Part shown: positions 8,678-17,581 of the stretch, one piece after another
Layout of the letters: each line of letters begins with the position of its first letter
How positions within the stretch are numbered: the stretch's first letter is position 1
From: Geodermatophilus africanus
Lineage (GTDB): Bacteria > Actinomycetota > Actinomycetes > Mycobacteriales > Geodermatophilaceae
Length of the DNA: 64,000 nt
NCBI RefSeq assembly: GCF_900107105.1
Contig: NZ_FNOT01000002.1
Location: 434,001-498,000 of the forward strand
Direction of reading: 5' to 3'
Notes under the pieces: model-generated
The model's database searches: none
What the model was told of the DNA's origin: nothing
The model's input: only the letters and a program-made list of their open reading frames with translations
Position numbers and translations under genes: made by a program

Positions 8678-9777
8678 GCGAGCGTGCGAGCTCACCGGTG
8701 GGCACAGCAGAGCCTGCGAGCGGAGCGAGCCCGACCGCGACCCCCACCCCGACGGCGTCCCCGACCGAGCGCCCGGGCCGCGGCGCCGCCCTGGTGCACC
8801 GGCTGGTCGTCGTCCGGGAGCTGGGCATCCTCGCCGCGCTGCTGCTGCTGGTGGTGGCCACGGTGGTCGCCAACCCGCGCTTCCTCTCCGGGCAGAACAT
8901 CCGCGACCTCCTGATCTCCGCGTCCATCCTCACCGTCCTCGCGGCCGGACAGACGGTCGTGATCATCACCCGCAACGTCGACCTGTCGGTCGGCTCGACC
9001 CTCGGGTTGTCGGCCTACGCGACCGGCACGCTGCTGGTGAACGGGACGCCGGTACCGCTGGCCGTCCTCGCCGGTGTCGCGGTCGGGGCGCTGTGCGGCC
9101 TGCTCAACGGGGTGATCGTCGCCGTGGCGAAGGTCCCCTCGCTCGTGGTCACCCTCGGGACGCTGTACGCGATCCGCGGCCTGGACTCGCTGTGGGCCAG
9201 CCAGAGCGGGCGGCTGCAGATCAACGCCGCCGACCTGCCGTCGGGCTTCAAGGCCATCGCGGGCGCCCGGGTGCTCGGCGTCCCGGTGCTGTTCCTCGTC
9301 GCCGTGGCCGTCGTCGTGCTGGTCGGCCACCACCTGCGGAGCTACCGGAGCGGCCGGGAGCTGTACGGCATCGGCAGCGACCCGGACGCGGCGCGGCTCT
9401 CGGGCATCCCGGTCGGACGGCGGGTGCTCGCGGCGTTCGTGGTGAGCGGTGCGCTGGCCGGGCTGGCCGGCGTCATGTACGCCGCCCGCTTCCAGACGCT
9501 GGACGCCACCGCCGGCACCGGCCAGGAGCTGTTCGTCGTCGCGGCCGCCGTCGTCGGCGGGGTGGCGATCTTCGGCGGCAGCGGCTCGGTCTACGGCGCG
9601 GCGCTCGGCGCGCTGCTGCTGACCACCATCGGCGCGGCCCTGCCGCAGCTGGGGCTGAACCCGTTCTGGCGGGAGGCCGCCGTCGGCGCGCTGATCCTCG
9701 CCGCCATCGTGCTCGACCGGTCCTTGTCCCTGCGGCTGGCCCGCCGCCTGCGAGGGAGGAACCTCCGTGGCAGTTGA
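8674..9777 (+). CDS. rhaP: rhamnose ABC importer, permease 1
   Basis: A 367-residue inner-membrane permease of the RbsC/BPD_transp_2 type with about eight to ten hydrophobic helices. It begins at GTG 8674 inside the GTGA overlap with the ATPase gene. The family hallmark is visible in [17 protein letters not shown] and in [19 protein letters not shown] near the C-terminus. The first 40 residues (Ser/Ala/Thr/Pro-rich) are encoded by a GAGCGAGCG-type repetitive stretch and are unlike the family, as if an intergenic repeat had become part of the gene. A later true start is possible. Confidence 0.92.
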   Translation: MSERASSPVGTAEPASGASPTATPTPTASPTERPGRGAALVHRLVVVRELGILAALLLLVVATVVANPRFLSGQNIRDLLISASILTVLAAGQTVVIITRNVDLSVGSTLGLSAYATGTLLVNGTPVPLAVLAGVAVGALCGLLNGVIVAVAKVPSLVVTLGTLYAIRGLDSLWASQSGRLQINAADLPSGFKAIAGARVLGVPVLFLVAVAVVVLVGHHLRSYRSGRELYGIGSDPDAARLSGIPVGRRVLAAFVVSGALAGLAGVMYAARFQTLDATAGTGQELFVVAAAVVGGVAIFGGSGSVYGAALGALLLTTIGAALPQLGLNPFWREAAVGALILAAIVLDRSLSLRLARRLRGRNLRGS

Positions 9778-10894
9778 CACCACCCCCGCCACTCCGGCCG
9801 GTCAGGCGCCGGCGCAGCGTCCCCGGACGGCGTCCCGCCTGCGCCTGCTCGGCAGCGGCGACGCGGTCATCACCGGCGTGCTGGTGCTCTTCCTCGTCGT
9901 CGCGGCGCTCACCGTCGAGGGCTTCGCCTCGGCCCGCAACACCGGCTTCCTGCTCCTGGACGTCGTGGTCATCGTGCTCATCGCGCTGCCGCTGACCCTG
10001 GTGATCGTCACCGGCGAGATCGACCTGTCGGTCGCCAGCACGGTCGGCCTGTCCAGCGCGGTCATGGGCCAGCTGTGGTTCAGCGGCCTGCCGCTGGAGA
10101 CCGTCATCCCGCTCTGCCTGCTGCTGGGCGCGATGCTCGGCGCGGTCAACGGCTTCTTCGTCACGCGGCTCGGGCTGCCCTCGCTGGCGGTCACCATCGG
10201 CACCCTGGCCCTCTACCGGGGGCTGGCCTTCGTCGTCCTCGGTGACCGCGCGGTCGCCGACTTCCCGCGGTCGTGGACCACCTGGGCGATCAGCGGGATC
10301 GGTGGTACCGGCATCCCGGTCGTCGTCGTCCCGCTGCTGTTCCTGGTGCTGCTCACCGGGGTGGTGCTGCACGCCACCCCGATCGGCCGCTCGCTGTACG
10401 CGATGGGCAACAGCGAGGACGCCGCCCGGTTCAGCGGCATCGACGTCGGCCGCACCAAGTTCTGGCTGTTCGTCGTGACCGGCGTGGTCAGCGCGCTCGG
10501 CGGCATCTACTGGACGCTGCGGTACGGCAGCGCCCGGGCCGACAACGCCCAGGGCCTGGAACTGCAGGTGATCGCCGCGATCCTGCTCGGCGGGGTCTCC
10601 ATCTTCGGCGGCCGCGGCGGGCTGCTCGGCGTCCTCGCCGGCGCCCTGCTGCTCGGGTCGGTCCGCAACGCGCTGCAGCTGGAGAACGTGCCGGCCGACG
10701 TCCTCAACATCGTCACCGGCGGCCTGCTCGTCGTCGCCGTCGTCGCCCCGCAGGTGGCCGCGCGGGTCCGCAGCCGGACCCGCGCGCGGCCCGCCGGCCC
10801 CCCGAGCGCACCACCCGCGCGTCCAGCTCCCGATGCGCACCCGTCGACCGACCCGGCCGCCCAGGTGCCGGCAGACCAGAGAGGGAACCGATGA
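9767..10894 (+). CDS. rhaQ: rhamnose ABC importer, permease 2
   Basis: A 375-residue second permease, homologous to the preceding one. It has TGEIDLSVASTVGLSSA, GLPSLAVTIGTLALYRG and GGVSIFGGRGG, all typical of CUT2 permeases, and forms the heterodimeric channel with RhaP. GTG 9767 follows GAGGGAGGA and overlaps the rhaP end by 11 bases. The C-terminus is a long Pro/Ala/Arg tail (about 40 residues) beyond the last helix. Its stop is part of an ATGA overlap with the binding-protein gene. Confidence 0.92.
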   Translation: MAVDTTPATPAGQAPAQRPRTASRLRLLGSGDAVITGVLVLFLVVAALTVEGFASARNTGFLLLDVVVIVLIALPLTLVIVTGEIDLSVASTVGLSSAVMGQLWFSGLPLETVIPLCLLLGAMLGAVNGFFVTRLGLPSLAVTIGTLALYRGLAFVVLGDRAVADFPRSWTTWAISGIGGTGIPVVVVPLLFLVLLTGVVLHATPIGRSLYAMGNSEDAARFSGIDVGRTKFWLFVVTGVVSALGGIYWTLRYGSARADNAQGLELQVIAAILLGGVSIFGGRGGLLGVLAGALLLGSVRNALQLENVPADVLNIVTGGLLVVAVVAPQVAARVRSRTRARPAGPPSAPPARPAPDAHPSTDPAAQVPADQRGNR

Positions 10895-11976
10895 CCAGCT
10901 TCCTGTCCCGCCGCCGCCTGCAGGGCGGGGTGACCGGCCTCGCCGTGGCAGCCCTGGTGCTCACCACCGCCGCGTGCGGCGGCACGACCCGTGGCGAGGA
11001 GGAGACCACGTCGAACGGGGGCGGGGCGGCGGCCAGCGCCGACCCCGACGCCGAGATCCCGGCCGACCTCGCCGTCGGGTTCCTGCCCAAGCAGGTCAAC
11101 AACCCGTACTTCTCCGTGGCCTCCGCGGGCGCCGAGGCCGCCACCGGCGAGTTCCAGGGCCAGTACACCGAAACCGGCCCGTCGGAGGCCAGCGCCTCGT
11201 CGCAGGTCAGCTACATCAACACGCTCAGCCAGCAGGGCACCGACGTCATCCTGACCTCGGCCAACGACCCGAACGCGATCTGCAGCGCGCTGGACCAGGC
11301 CCGCTCGGCCGGTTCCAGCGTGGTCACCTTCGACTCCGACACCGACCCCGAGTGCCGCGACGTCTTCATCAACCAGGCGACGACCGAGGGCATCGCGCAG
11401 ACCCAGGTCGACCTGATCGCCGAGCAGACCGGCGGGCAGGGCCAGGTGGCGATCCTGTCGGCGACGGCCAACGCGACCAACCAGAACACCTGGATCGCGG
11501 CGATGGAGGAGTACGCCGCGGCCGAGTACCCGGACCTGGAGTTCGTGGCCACCGTCTACGGCGACGACGAGGACGAGAAGTCCTTCCAGGAGACCCAGGG
11601 CCTGCTGCAGACCTACCCCGACCTCGCCGGGATCATCTCACCGACCACGGTCGGCATCGCCGCGGCGGCCCGCTACCTGTCCGGCTCGGAGTTCAAGGGC
11701 CAGGTCGCGCTGACCGGCCTGGGGACGCCGAACCAGATGCGCGAGTACGTGCAGGACGGCACCGTGCAGTCCTTCGCGCTGTGGAACCCCGAGGAGCTCG
11801 GCTACCTGGCCGCGTACGCCGGCGCCGCGCTGGCCGCGGGCCAGATCACCGGTGCCGAGGGCGAGACCTTCGAGGCCGGCGAGCTGGGCCAGTTCACCGT
11901 CGAGGCCGACGGGGTCGTCGTCCTCGGTGACCCGACCGTCTTCACCGCCGAGAACATCGACGACTTCGACTTCTGA
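10891..11976 (+). CDS. rhaS: rhamnose-binding lipoprotein
   Basis: A 361-residue substrate-binding protein. The signal peptide ends in a lipobox (LTTAAC, Cys near residue 29), so the mature protein is a membrane-anchored lipoprotein that hands sugar to RhaP/RhaQ. A Gly/Ser/Ala/Glu-rich linker follows, then a periplasmic-binding-protein fold of RhaS type (VGFLPKQVNNPYF, LTSANDPNAICSALDQA, SPTTVGIAAAARYL). ATG 10891 is set by the ATGA overlap and GAGAGGGAA upstream. A strong hairpin follows the stop, which usually keeps binding-protein mRNA abundant. Confidence 0.93.
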   Translation: MTSFLSRRRLQGGVTGLAVAALVLTTAACGGTTRGEEETTSNGGGAAASADPDAEIPADLAVGFLPKQVNNPYFSVASAGAEAATGEFQGQYTETGPSEASASSQVSYINTLSQQGTDVILTSANDPNAICSALDQARSAGSSVVTFDSDTDPECRDVFINQATTEGIAQTQVDLIAEQTGGQGQVAILSATANATNQNTWIAAMEEYAAAEYPDLEFVATVYGDDEDEKSFQETQGLLQTYPDLAGIISPTTVGIAAAARYLSGSEFKGQVALTGLGTPNQMREYVQDGTVQSFALWNPEELGYLAAYAGAALAAGQITGAEGETFEAGELGQFTVEADGVVVLGDPTVFTAENIDDFDF

Positions 11977-11983
11977 CGTCGTC

Positions 11984-12020
11984 CCCCTGCCGCCGCCGGG
12001 CTCCCCGGCGGCGGCAGGGG
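11984..12020 (+). terminator. hairpin between rhaS and rhaM
   Basis: CCCCTGCCGCCGCCGG (11984-11999) pairs perfectly with CCGGCGGCGGCAGGGG (12005-12020), a 16-bp stem with a five-base loop, eight bases after the rhaS stop. There is no T run. It could be an attenuator or an mRNA-stability element within the operon. Confidence 0.65.
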
Positions 12021-12045
12021 CCCCACCCGGAAGGACCCTTCCGCT

Positions 12046-12408
12046 GTGCCCCGCGTCTGTTTCACCCTCCAGGTCCGGCCCGACCGGCTGACCGAGTACC
12101 GGGAGCGCCACGCCGCCGTCTGGCCCGACATGCTCCGCGCCCTGCGCGACGCCGGCTGGCGCGACTACCAGCTCTTCCTGCGCGACGACGGACTGCTCGT
12201 CGGGATCGTGGCGACCGACGACCTGGCCGCCGCGCAGGCCGCCGTGGACGCCGCCGAGGTGAGCGCCCGCTGGGAGGCCGAGATGGCCCCGTTCTTCGCG
12301 ACCGGCGACGGCCGCGGCAAGTCCACGCTCGACCTCGTCTTCGACCTCGACGCCCAGCTCGCGGCGGCCGAGGAGCAGACCCCCGCACCGATCGGAGAAC
12401 CCTCGTGA
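12046..12408 (+). CDS. rhaM: L-rhamnose mutarotase
   Basis: A 120-residue enzyme interconverting alpha- and beta-L-rhamnose so that the isomerase gets its preferred anomer. Typical RhaM features are CFTLQVRPDRLTEYRERHAAVWPDM (given here as positions 5-29, conserved His22 and Trp26), the motif GWRDYQLFLRDDG and a C-terminal segment before a short acidic tail. GTG 12046 sits after GGAAGGA. Its last codons overlap the isomerase gene by four bases (GTGA). Confidence 0.92.
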   Translation: MPRVCFTLQVRPDRLTEYRERHAAVWPDMLRALRDAGWRDYQLFLRDDGLLVGIVATDDLAAAQAAVDAAEVSARWEAEMAPFFATGDGRGKSTLDLVFDLDAQLAAAEEQTPAPIGEPS

Positions 12409-13574
12409 CCGACCTCCGCTCCAGCGCCCTGGCTGCGCTGGCCGAGCAGACCGTCGAGTTGCCCTCGTGGGCGTTCGGCAACTCCGGCACCCGGTTCAAG
12501 GTCTTCGGCCAGCCCGGAGTGGCCCGCGACCCGTTCGAGAAGCTGGAGGACGCCGCCCAGGTGCACCGCTACACCGGCGCCGCGCCGCGGGTGTCGCTGC
12601 ACATCCCGTGGGACCTCGTCGACGACTACGGCAAGTTGGCCGCCCACGCCCGCGACCTGGGCGTCGAGATCGGCGCGATCAACTCCAACCTCTTCCAGGA
12701 CGACGAGTACCGGCTCGGCTCGCTGACCTCCGCCGACCCCGCGACCCGCCGCCGGGCGGTCGAGCACCACGCCCAGTGCATCGAGGTCATGCGGCAGACC
12801 GGCTCGACCGACCTGAAGATCTGGCTGCCCGACGGCACCAACTACCCGGGCCAGGACGACCTGCGCGCCCGGCAGGACCGGCTGGCCGACTCGCTGCAGC
12901 AGGTCTACGCGATGCTCGACCCCGAGCAGCGGGTCCTGCTCGAGTACAAGTTCTTCGAGCCCTACTTCTACGCGATGGACATCCCCGACTGGGGCACCTC
13001 GCTGGTGCACTGCCTGGCCCTCGGCGACCAGGCGACCGTCGTGCTCGACACCGGCCACCACGCCCCCGGCACGAACATCGAGTTCATCGTCATGCAGCTG
13101 CTGCGGGTGGGCCGGCTGGGCGCCTTCGACTTCAACTCGCGCAACTACGCCGACGACGACCTCATCGTCGGCTCGGCCGACCCCTTCCAGCTGTTCCGGA
13201 TCATGAACGAGATCGTGGCGGCGGACGCCCTGCGACCGGAGTCCGGCGTCAACTTCATGCTCGACCAGTGCCACAACATCGAGCCGAAGATCCCCGGCCA
13301 GATCCGCTCGGTGATGAACGTCCAGGAGGCCACGGCCAAGGCGCTGCTGGTCGACCGCGACGCGCTGCGCGAGGCCCAGCTCTCCGGTGACGTGCTCGGC
13401 GCCCACGGCGTGCTGATGGACGCGTACTCCACCGACGTCCGGCCGCTGCTCGCCGAGCTGCGCGAGTCGGAGGGCCTCGACCCCGACCCGTACGCCGCCT
13501 ACGCCCGATCCGGTCACCAGGAGCGCATCGCCCGCGAGCGCGTCGGCGGCCGGCAGGCCGGCTGGGGCGCCTGA
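12405..13574 (+). CDS. rhaI: L-rhamnose isomerase
   Basis: A 389-residue TIM-barrel isomerase converting L-rhamnose to L-rhamnulose, of the Pseudomonas stutzeri RhaI type rather than E. coli RhaA. Metal and active-site regions visible include SLHIPWD, INSNLFQDDEYRLGS, KIWLPDGTNYPGQDD, LLEYKFFEPYFYAMDIPDWG, LDTGHHAPGTNIEFIV and FDFNSRNYADDDL. The GTG start overlaps the rhaM stop. A large inverted repeat separates it from the next gene. Confidence 0.94.
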   Translation: MTDLRSSALAALAEQTVELPSWAFGNSGTRFKVFGQPGVARDPFEKLEDAAQVHRYTGAAPRVSLHIPWDLVDDYGKLAAHARDLGVEIGAINSNLFQDDEYRLGSLTSADPATRRRAVEHHAQCIEVMRQTGSTDLKIWLPDGTNYPGQDDLRARQDRLADSLQQVYAMLDPEQRVLLEYKFFEPYFYAMDIPDWGTSLVHCLALGDQATVVLDTGHHAPGTNIEFIVMQLLRVGRLGAFDFNSRNYADDDLIVGSADPFQLFRIMNEIVAADALRPESGVNFMLDQCHNIEPKIPGQIRSVMNVQEATAKALLVDRDALREAQLSGDVLGAHGVLMDAYSTDVRPLLAELRESEGLDPDPYAAYARSGHQERIARERVGGRQAGWGA

Positions 13575-13603
13575 AAGAGGACCTGGCCGCCCCCGCGACT
13601 CCC

Positions 13604-13667
13604 CGGCGAGATCGCCGATCTCGCACACCTCACACCCCCAAGCCGTGCGAGATCGGCGATCTCGCCG
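13604..13667. repeat. long inverted repeat between rhaI and rhaD
   Basis: Two perfect 23-base arms (13604-13626 and 13645-13667) face each other across an 18-base loop. Each arm carries the near-palindrome GAGATCGCCGATCTC or its complement, so several folds are possible. It starts 30 bases after rhaI and ends just before the rhaD ribosome site. It resembles a REP-like intergenic element more than a simple terminator, since the operon continues. A degenerate relative lies near 38540-38585. Confidence 0.75.
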
Positions 13668-13691
13668 ACAGGAGAACCGGAGCACACCCTG

Positions 13692-15728
13692 ATGCCCAAC
13701 CCCGTGGTCAGTGAGCTCGTCCAGCGCAGCAACCGCCTGGGCGCCGACCCCCGCAACACCAACTACGCCGGCGGCAACACCTCCGCCAAGGGCACCGAGA
13801 CCGACCCGGTCACCGGACAGCCGGTCGAGCTGGTCTGGGTCAAGGGCTCCGGCGGCGACCTCGGCACGCTGACCGAGACCGGCCTCGCCGTCCTCCGGCT
13901 GGACCGGCTGCGCTCGCTGGTCGACGTCTACCCCGGCGTCGACCGCGAGGACGAGATGGTCGCCGCCTTCGACTTCTGCCTGTTCGGCAAGGGCGGCGCC
14001 GCGCCGTCCATCGACACCGCCATGCACGGGCTGGTCGAGGCCGCGCACGTCGACCACCTGCACCCCGACTCGGGCATCGCGCTGGCCACCGCCGCCGGCG
14101 GCGAGGCGTTGACCCGCGAGTGCTTCGGCGACCGCGTCGTCTGGGTCCCGTGGCGCCGCCCCGGCTTCCAGCTGGGCCTCGACATCGCCGCGATCAAGGA
14201 CAAGAACCCGCAGGCGATCGGCTGCATCCTCGGCGGGCACGGCATCACCGCCTGGGGCGCCACGAGCGCGGAGGCCGAGGCCAACTCGCTGGAGGTCATC
14301 CGGACGGCGGAGCGGTTCCTCGCCGAGCGCGGCACGCCCGAGCCGTTCGGCGCCGTCGTCCCCGGCTTCGAGCCGCTGCCCGAGGCCGAGCGCCGCCGGA
14401 AGGCCGCGGCGCTGGCCCCGGTGATCCGCGGGCTGGCGAGCACCGACAAGCCGCAGGTCGGCCACTTCACCGACTCCGACGTCGTCCTGGAGTTCCTCTC
14501 CCGGGAGAAGCTGCAGCCCCTGGCGGCGCTCGGTACCTCCTGCCCCGACCACTTCCTGCGCACCAAGGTGCGGCCGATGGTCGTCGACCTGCCGGCATCG
14601 GCTCCGGTCGAGGACGTCGTCGCCCGGCTGCGAGAGCTGCACGAGGAGTACCGCGCCGAGTACGCGGCCTACTACTCCCGTCACGCGACCCCGGACTCGC
14701 CCGCGATGCGCGGTGCCGACCCGGCGATCGTGCTGGTCCCCGGTGTGGGCATGTTCAGCTTCGGCGCCAACAAGCAGACCGCGCGGGTGGCCGGCGAGTT
14801 CTACGTCAACGCCATCAACGTGATGCGCGGCGCCGAGGCGGTCAGCACCTACGCGCCGATCGACGAGAGCGAGAAGTTCCGCATCGAGTACTGGGCACTG
14901 GAGGAGGCCAAGCTCCAGCGGATGCCGACGCCCGAGCCGCTGGCCACCCGCGTCGCGCTGGTCACGGGTGCGGCGAGCGGCATCGGCAAGGCCATCGCGC
15001 ACCGGCTGGCGGCCGAGGGCGCCTGCGTCGTCGTCGCCGACCTGGACCCGCAGAAGGCGATCGACGCCGCGGCCGAGATCGGTGGCACCGACGTCGCGGT
15101 GGGCGTGACCGCCGACGTGAGCGACGCCGAGGCCGTGGCGGCCGCGTTCCGCGAGGCGTGCCTGGCCTTCGGTGGGGTGGACCTGGTGGTCAACAACGCC
15201 GGGTTGTCGATCTCCAAGCCGCTGCTGGAGACCACCGAGCGCGACTGGGACCTGCAGCACGACGTCATGGCCAAGGGCAGCTTCCTGGTCTCCCGCGAGG
15301 CCGCCCGGATCATGATCGAGCAGGGGATGGGCGGCGACGTCGTCTACATCTCCAGCAAGAACTCGCTGTTCGCCGGGCCGAACAACATCGCCTACGGCGC
15401 CACCAAGGCCGACCAGGCCCACCAGGTGCGGCTGCTGGCCGCCGAACTCGGCCCGCACCAGATCCGGGTCAACGGCATCAACCCCGACGGCGTCGTCCGC
15501 GGGTCGGGCATCTTCGCCGGCGGCTGGGGCGCCTCCCGCGCCGCGGTCTACGGCGTCAAGGAGGAGGAGCTCGGCGAGTTCTACGCCCAGCGGACGCTGC
15601 TCAAGCGCGAGGTGCTGCCCGACCACGTGGCCGACGCCGTCTTTGCGCTGACCGGCGGCGACCTCACCCGGACGACGGGGCTGCACGTCCCCGTCGACTC
15701 CGGCGTGGCTGCGGCCTTCCTGCGCTGA
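13692..15728 (+). CDS. rhaD: bifunctional rhamnulose-1-phosphate aldolase / lactaldehyde dehydrogenase
   Basis: A 678-residue fusion. Residues 1 to about 415 are a class II (zinc) aldolase-type domain (NTNYAGGNTSAKG, zinc-ligand area HVDHLHPDSGIAL, GGHGITAWG) that splits rhamnulose-1-phosphate into dihydroxyacetone phosphate and L-lactaldehyde. Residues about 420-678 are a short-chain dehydrogenase domain (VTGAASGIGKAIA, NNAGLS, YGATK) thought to oxidise the lactaldehyde to lactate. The fusion is a known bacterial solution and its length is normal. ATG 13692 follows AGGAGAA. The 3' end carries an 18-base tandem duplication including the stop. Confidence 0.94.
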   Translation: MPNPVVSELVQRSNRLGADPRNTNYAGGNTSAKGTETDPVTGQPVELVWVKGSGGDLGTLTETGLAVLRLDRLRSLVDVYPGVDREDEMVAAFDFCLFGKGGAAPSIDTAMHGLVEAAHVDHLHPDSGIALATAAGGEALTRECFGDRVVWVPWRRPGFQLGLDIAAIKDKNPQAIGCILGGHGITAWGATSAEAEANSLEVIRTAERFLAERGTPEPFGAVVPGFEPLPEAERRRKAAALAPVIRGLASTDKPQVGHFTDSDVVLEFLSREKLQPLAALGTSCPDHFLRTKVRPMVVDLPASAPVEDVVARLRELHEEYRAEYAAYYSRHATPDSPAMRGADPAIVLVPGVGMFSFGANKQTARVAGEFYVNAINVMRGAEAVSTYAPIDESEKFRIEYWALEEAKLQRMPTPEPLATRVALVTGAASGIGKAIAHRLAAEGACVVVADLDPQKAIDAAAEIGGTDVAVGVTADVSDAEAVAAAFREACLAFGGVDLVVNNAGLSISKPLLETTERDWDLQHDVMAKGSFLVSREAARIMIEQGMGGDVVYISSKNSLFAGPNNIAYGATKADQAHQVRLLAAELGPHQIRVNGINPDGVVRGSGIFAGGWGASRAAVYGVKEEELGEFYAQRTLLKREVLPDHVADAVFALTGGDLTRTTGLHVPVDSGVAAAFLR

Positions 15729-15746
15729 GCGGCCTTCCTGCGCTGA
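15711..15746 (+). repeat. 18-bp tandem duplication over the rhaD stop
   Basis: GCGGCCTTCCTGCGCTGA occurs twice back to back (15711-15728 and 15729-15746). The first copy holds the last five codons and stop of rhaD; the second repeats them outside the gene. It looks like a recent slippage or unequal-exchange product. Confidence 0.9.
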
Positions 15747-15754
15747 TGGGCACC

Positions 15755-15820
15755 GCGAGAACGACGGCCGAGCGAGCATCGCAGCGAGGAACGAGCGAGG
15801 AGCGGAACGAGGCAGGAGTC
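15755..15820 (+). repeat. GAGCGAGC-type simple repeat before rhaB
   Basis: A purine/CG stretch (CCGAGCGAGCATCGCAGCGA, GGAACGAGCGAGGAGCGGAA) made of degenerate AGCGAG/GAGCG units fills the rhaD-rhaB gap. A similar stretch lies at 8675-8735, where it is translated as the odd N-terminus of RhaP. Confidence 0.5.
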
Positions 15821-15825
15821 GAGCC

Positions 15826-17304
15826 ATGAGCACCGAGCTGACCCTCGCGGCCGTCGACCTGGGCGCCTCGAGCGGCCGGGTGATGGCCGCGCGGGTCGGT
15901 CCGGAGCGCCTGGACCTGCACGAGGTGCACCGGTTCCCCAACCGGCCGGTCCGGACGGCGGGCACCCTGCACTGGGACGTGCTCGCCCTCCACGCCGGCA
16001 TCCTCGACGGCCTCCGGGCGGCCGGGCGCGACCTCGGCCGCCTGGACGGCGTCGGCATCGACAGCTGGGCCGTCGACCACGGCCTGCTCGACGCCGACGG
16101 CGCGCTGCTGGGCAACCCGGTGCACTACCGGGACGCCCGGCACGAGACCGCGGTGCCGACGGTGCACGCCGTCGTCCCGCCCGAGGAGCTGTACCGGGTC
16201 AACGGCCTGCAGCACCTGCCGTTCAACACGGTCTTCCAGTTGGCCGCGGCCCGGGGGACGGCGCAGTTCGCCGCGGCCCGGACGGCCCTGCTCGTCCCGG
16301 ACCTGCTGGCGTACTGGCTCACCGGCGCGGTCGGCGCGGAGGTCACCAACGCCTCCACCACCGGGCTGCTGGACGCCACGACCCGTGAGTGGTCGGGGGA
16401 GCTGGTCGACCGGCTCGGGCTCGACCGTGGCCTGTTCCCCCCGCTGCGGCAGCCGGGGGAGCGGCTGGGGGAGCTGCGCGAGGACGTCCTGGCCGAGACC
16501 GGGCTGACCGGGCCGGTGCCGGTGGTCGCCGTCGGCTCGCACGACACCGCCTCGGCCGTCGCCGGCGTCCCGGCGGCGACCGAGAAGTTCGCCTACGTCT
16601 CCTGCGGCACCTGGTCGCTGGTCGGCGTGGAGCTGGAGAAGCCGGTACTCACCGAGGCCGGCCGGGCCGCCGGGTTCACCAACGAGCTCGGCGTCGACGG
16701 CACGGTCCGCTACCTGCGCAACGTCATGGGCCTGTGGCTGCTGCAGGAGTCGCAGCGCACCTGGGCGGCGGCCGGGCTGACCGCGGACCTGCCCTACCTC
16801 CTGGCCGCAGCCGCACGGGTACCGGCGTTCACGACGCTCGTCGACCCGGACGACGCCCGGTTCCTTCCCCCGGGCGACATGCCGGCCCGCATCGCCGCCG
16901 CCTGCACCGAGAGCGGGCAGGCGCCGCCGCGGAGCCAGGCCGAGACGGTCCGCTGCATCATCGACAGCCTCGCGCTGGCCTACCGCCGCAGCGTCCGGCG
17001 GGCGGCCGACCTCTCCGGCCGGGACGTCGAGGTCGTGCACCTCGTCGGCGGGGGAGCGCGCAACACGCTGCTGTGCCAGCTCACCGCCGACGCCTGCGGG
17101 CTGCCGGTCCTGGCCGGCCCGGTCGAGGCGGCCGCGCTGGGCAACGTGCTGGTCCAGGCCCGGGGGCTCGGGGTCCTCTCCGGCGGGCTGCCCGAGCTGC
17201 GCGCGCTGCTGCGGCGCACCCAGGACGCCCAGCTGTACCTCCCGACGCCGGGCAGCGCGTCGGCCTGGGACGCCGCGGAGGAGCGCATCCGTCCCGGGAG
17301 CTGA
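15826..17304 (+). CDS. rhaB: rhamnulokinase
   Basis: A 492-residue FGGY-family sugar kinase phosphorylating L-rhamnulose. It begins with the actin-like ATPase motif AAVDLGASSGRVM. Other conserved regions are GIDSWAVDHGLLD, VAVGSHDTASAVAGVP, SCGTWSLVGVE and the ATP-binding VHLVGGGARNTLLCQLTAD. The ATG at 15826 follows GAGGCAGGAG. The length is normal for RhaB. It is the last gene of the operon; no strong hairpin is seen directly downstream. Confidence 0.94.
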   Translation: MSTELTLAAVDLGASSGRVMAARVGPERLDLHEVHRFPNRPVRTAGTLHWDVLALHAGILDGLRAAGRDLGRLDGVGIDSWAVDHGLLDADGALLGNPVHYRDARHETAVPTVHAVVPPEELYRVNGLQHLPFNTVFQLAAARGTAQFAAARTALLVPDLLAYWLTGAVGAEVTNASTTGLLDATTREWSGELVDRLGLDRGLFPPLRQPGERLGELREDVLAETGLTGPVPVVAVGSHDTASAVAGVPAATEKFAYVSCGTWSLVGVELEKPVLTEAGRAAGFTNELGVDGTVRYLRNVMGLWLLQESQRTWAAAGLTADLPYLLAAAARVPAFTTLVDPDDARFLPPGDMPARIAAACTESGQAPPRSQAETVRCIIDSLALAYRRSVRRAADLSGRDVEVVHLVGGGARNTLLCQLTADACGLPVLAGPVEAAALGNVLVQARGLGVLSGGLPELRALLRRTQDAQLYLPTPGSASAWDAAEERIRPGS

Positions 17305-17581
17305 CCCGCCGGAGGCGGTTCGGCCGGGACGGCCCCGCCTGTCGCGTGCGTACAGCGGTGGCCACCACCTGGTCGCCTCGTCGCGCCGCCGGCTCAACCG
17401 GCTCACCGGTGAGCGGGTCCTGGTGTCCCAGCACCGCACCGCACCCAACGCACCGCACCGTCCGGCCGTGGCAGGGGCACGTGGCGGGGGGGCTCGCGCG
17501 TCGCCCGAGGAGGGGACGCGAGGTCGTCGCCGGTGACCCTCGGAGCACCGGCGGCCGCGCGGCAGGGAGCGACGCCCCGCG

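Noticed and set aside
12165-16115. A 1316-codon open frame on the minus strand across rhaM, rhaI, rhaD and rhaB
   Set aside because: It is antisense to four clear rhamnose genes, its residue composition is Arg/Gly/Val/Asp-rich without any domain, and long antisense frames are expected at this GC content.
17081-17548. Minus-strand frame with a zinc-finger-like CPCHGRTVRCVGCGAV near 17400-17480
   Set aside because: Most of it overlaps the rhaB 3' end in antisense, there is no ribosome site, and the cysteine cluster may be chance; not strong enough to call a gene, though the 17305-17581 gap is otherwise empty.
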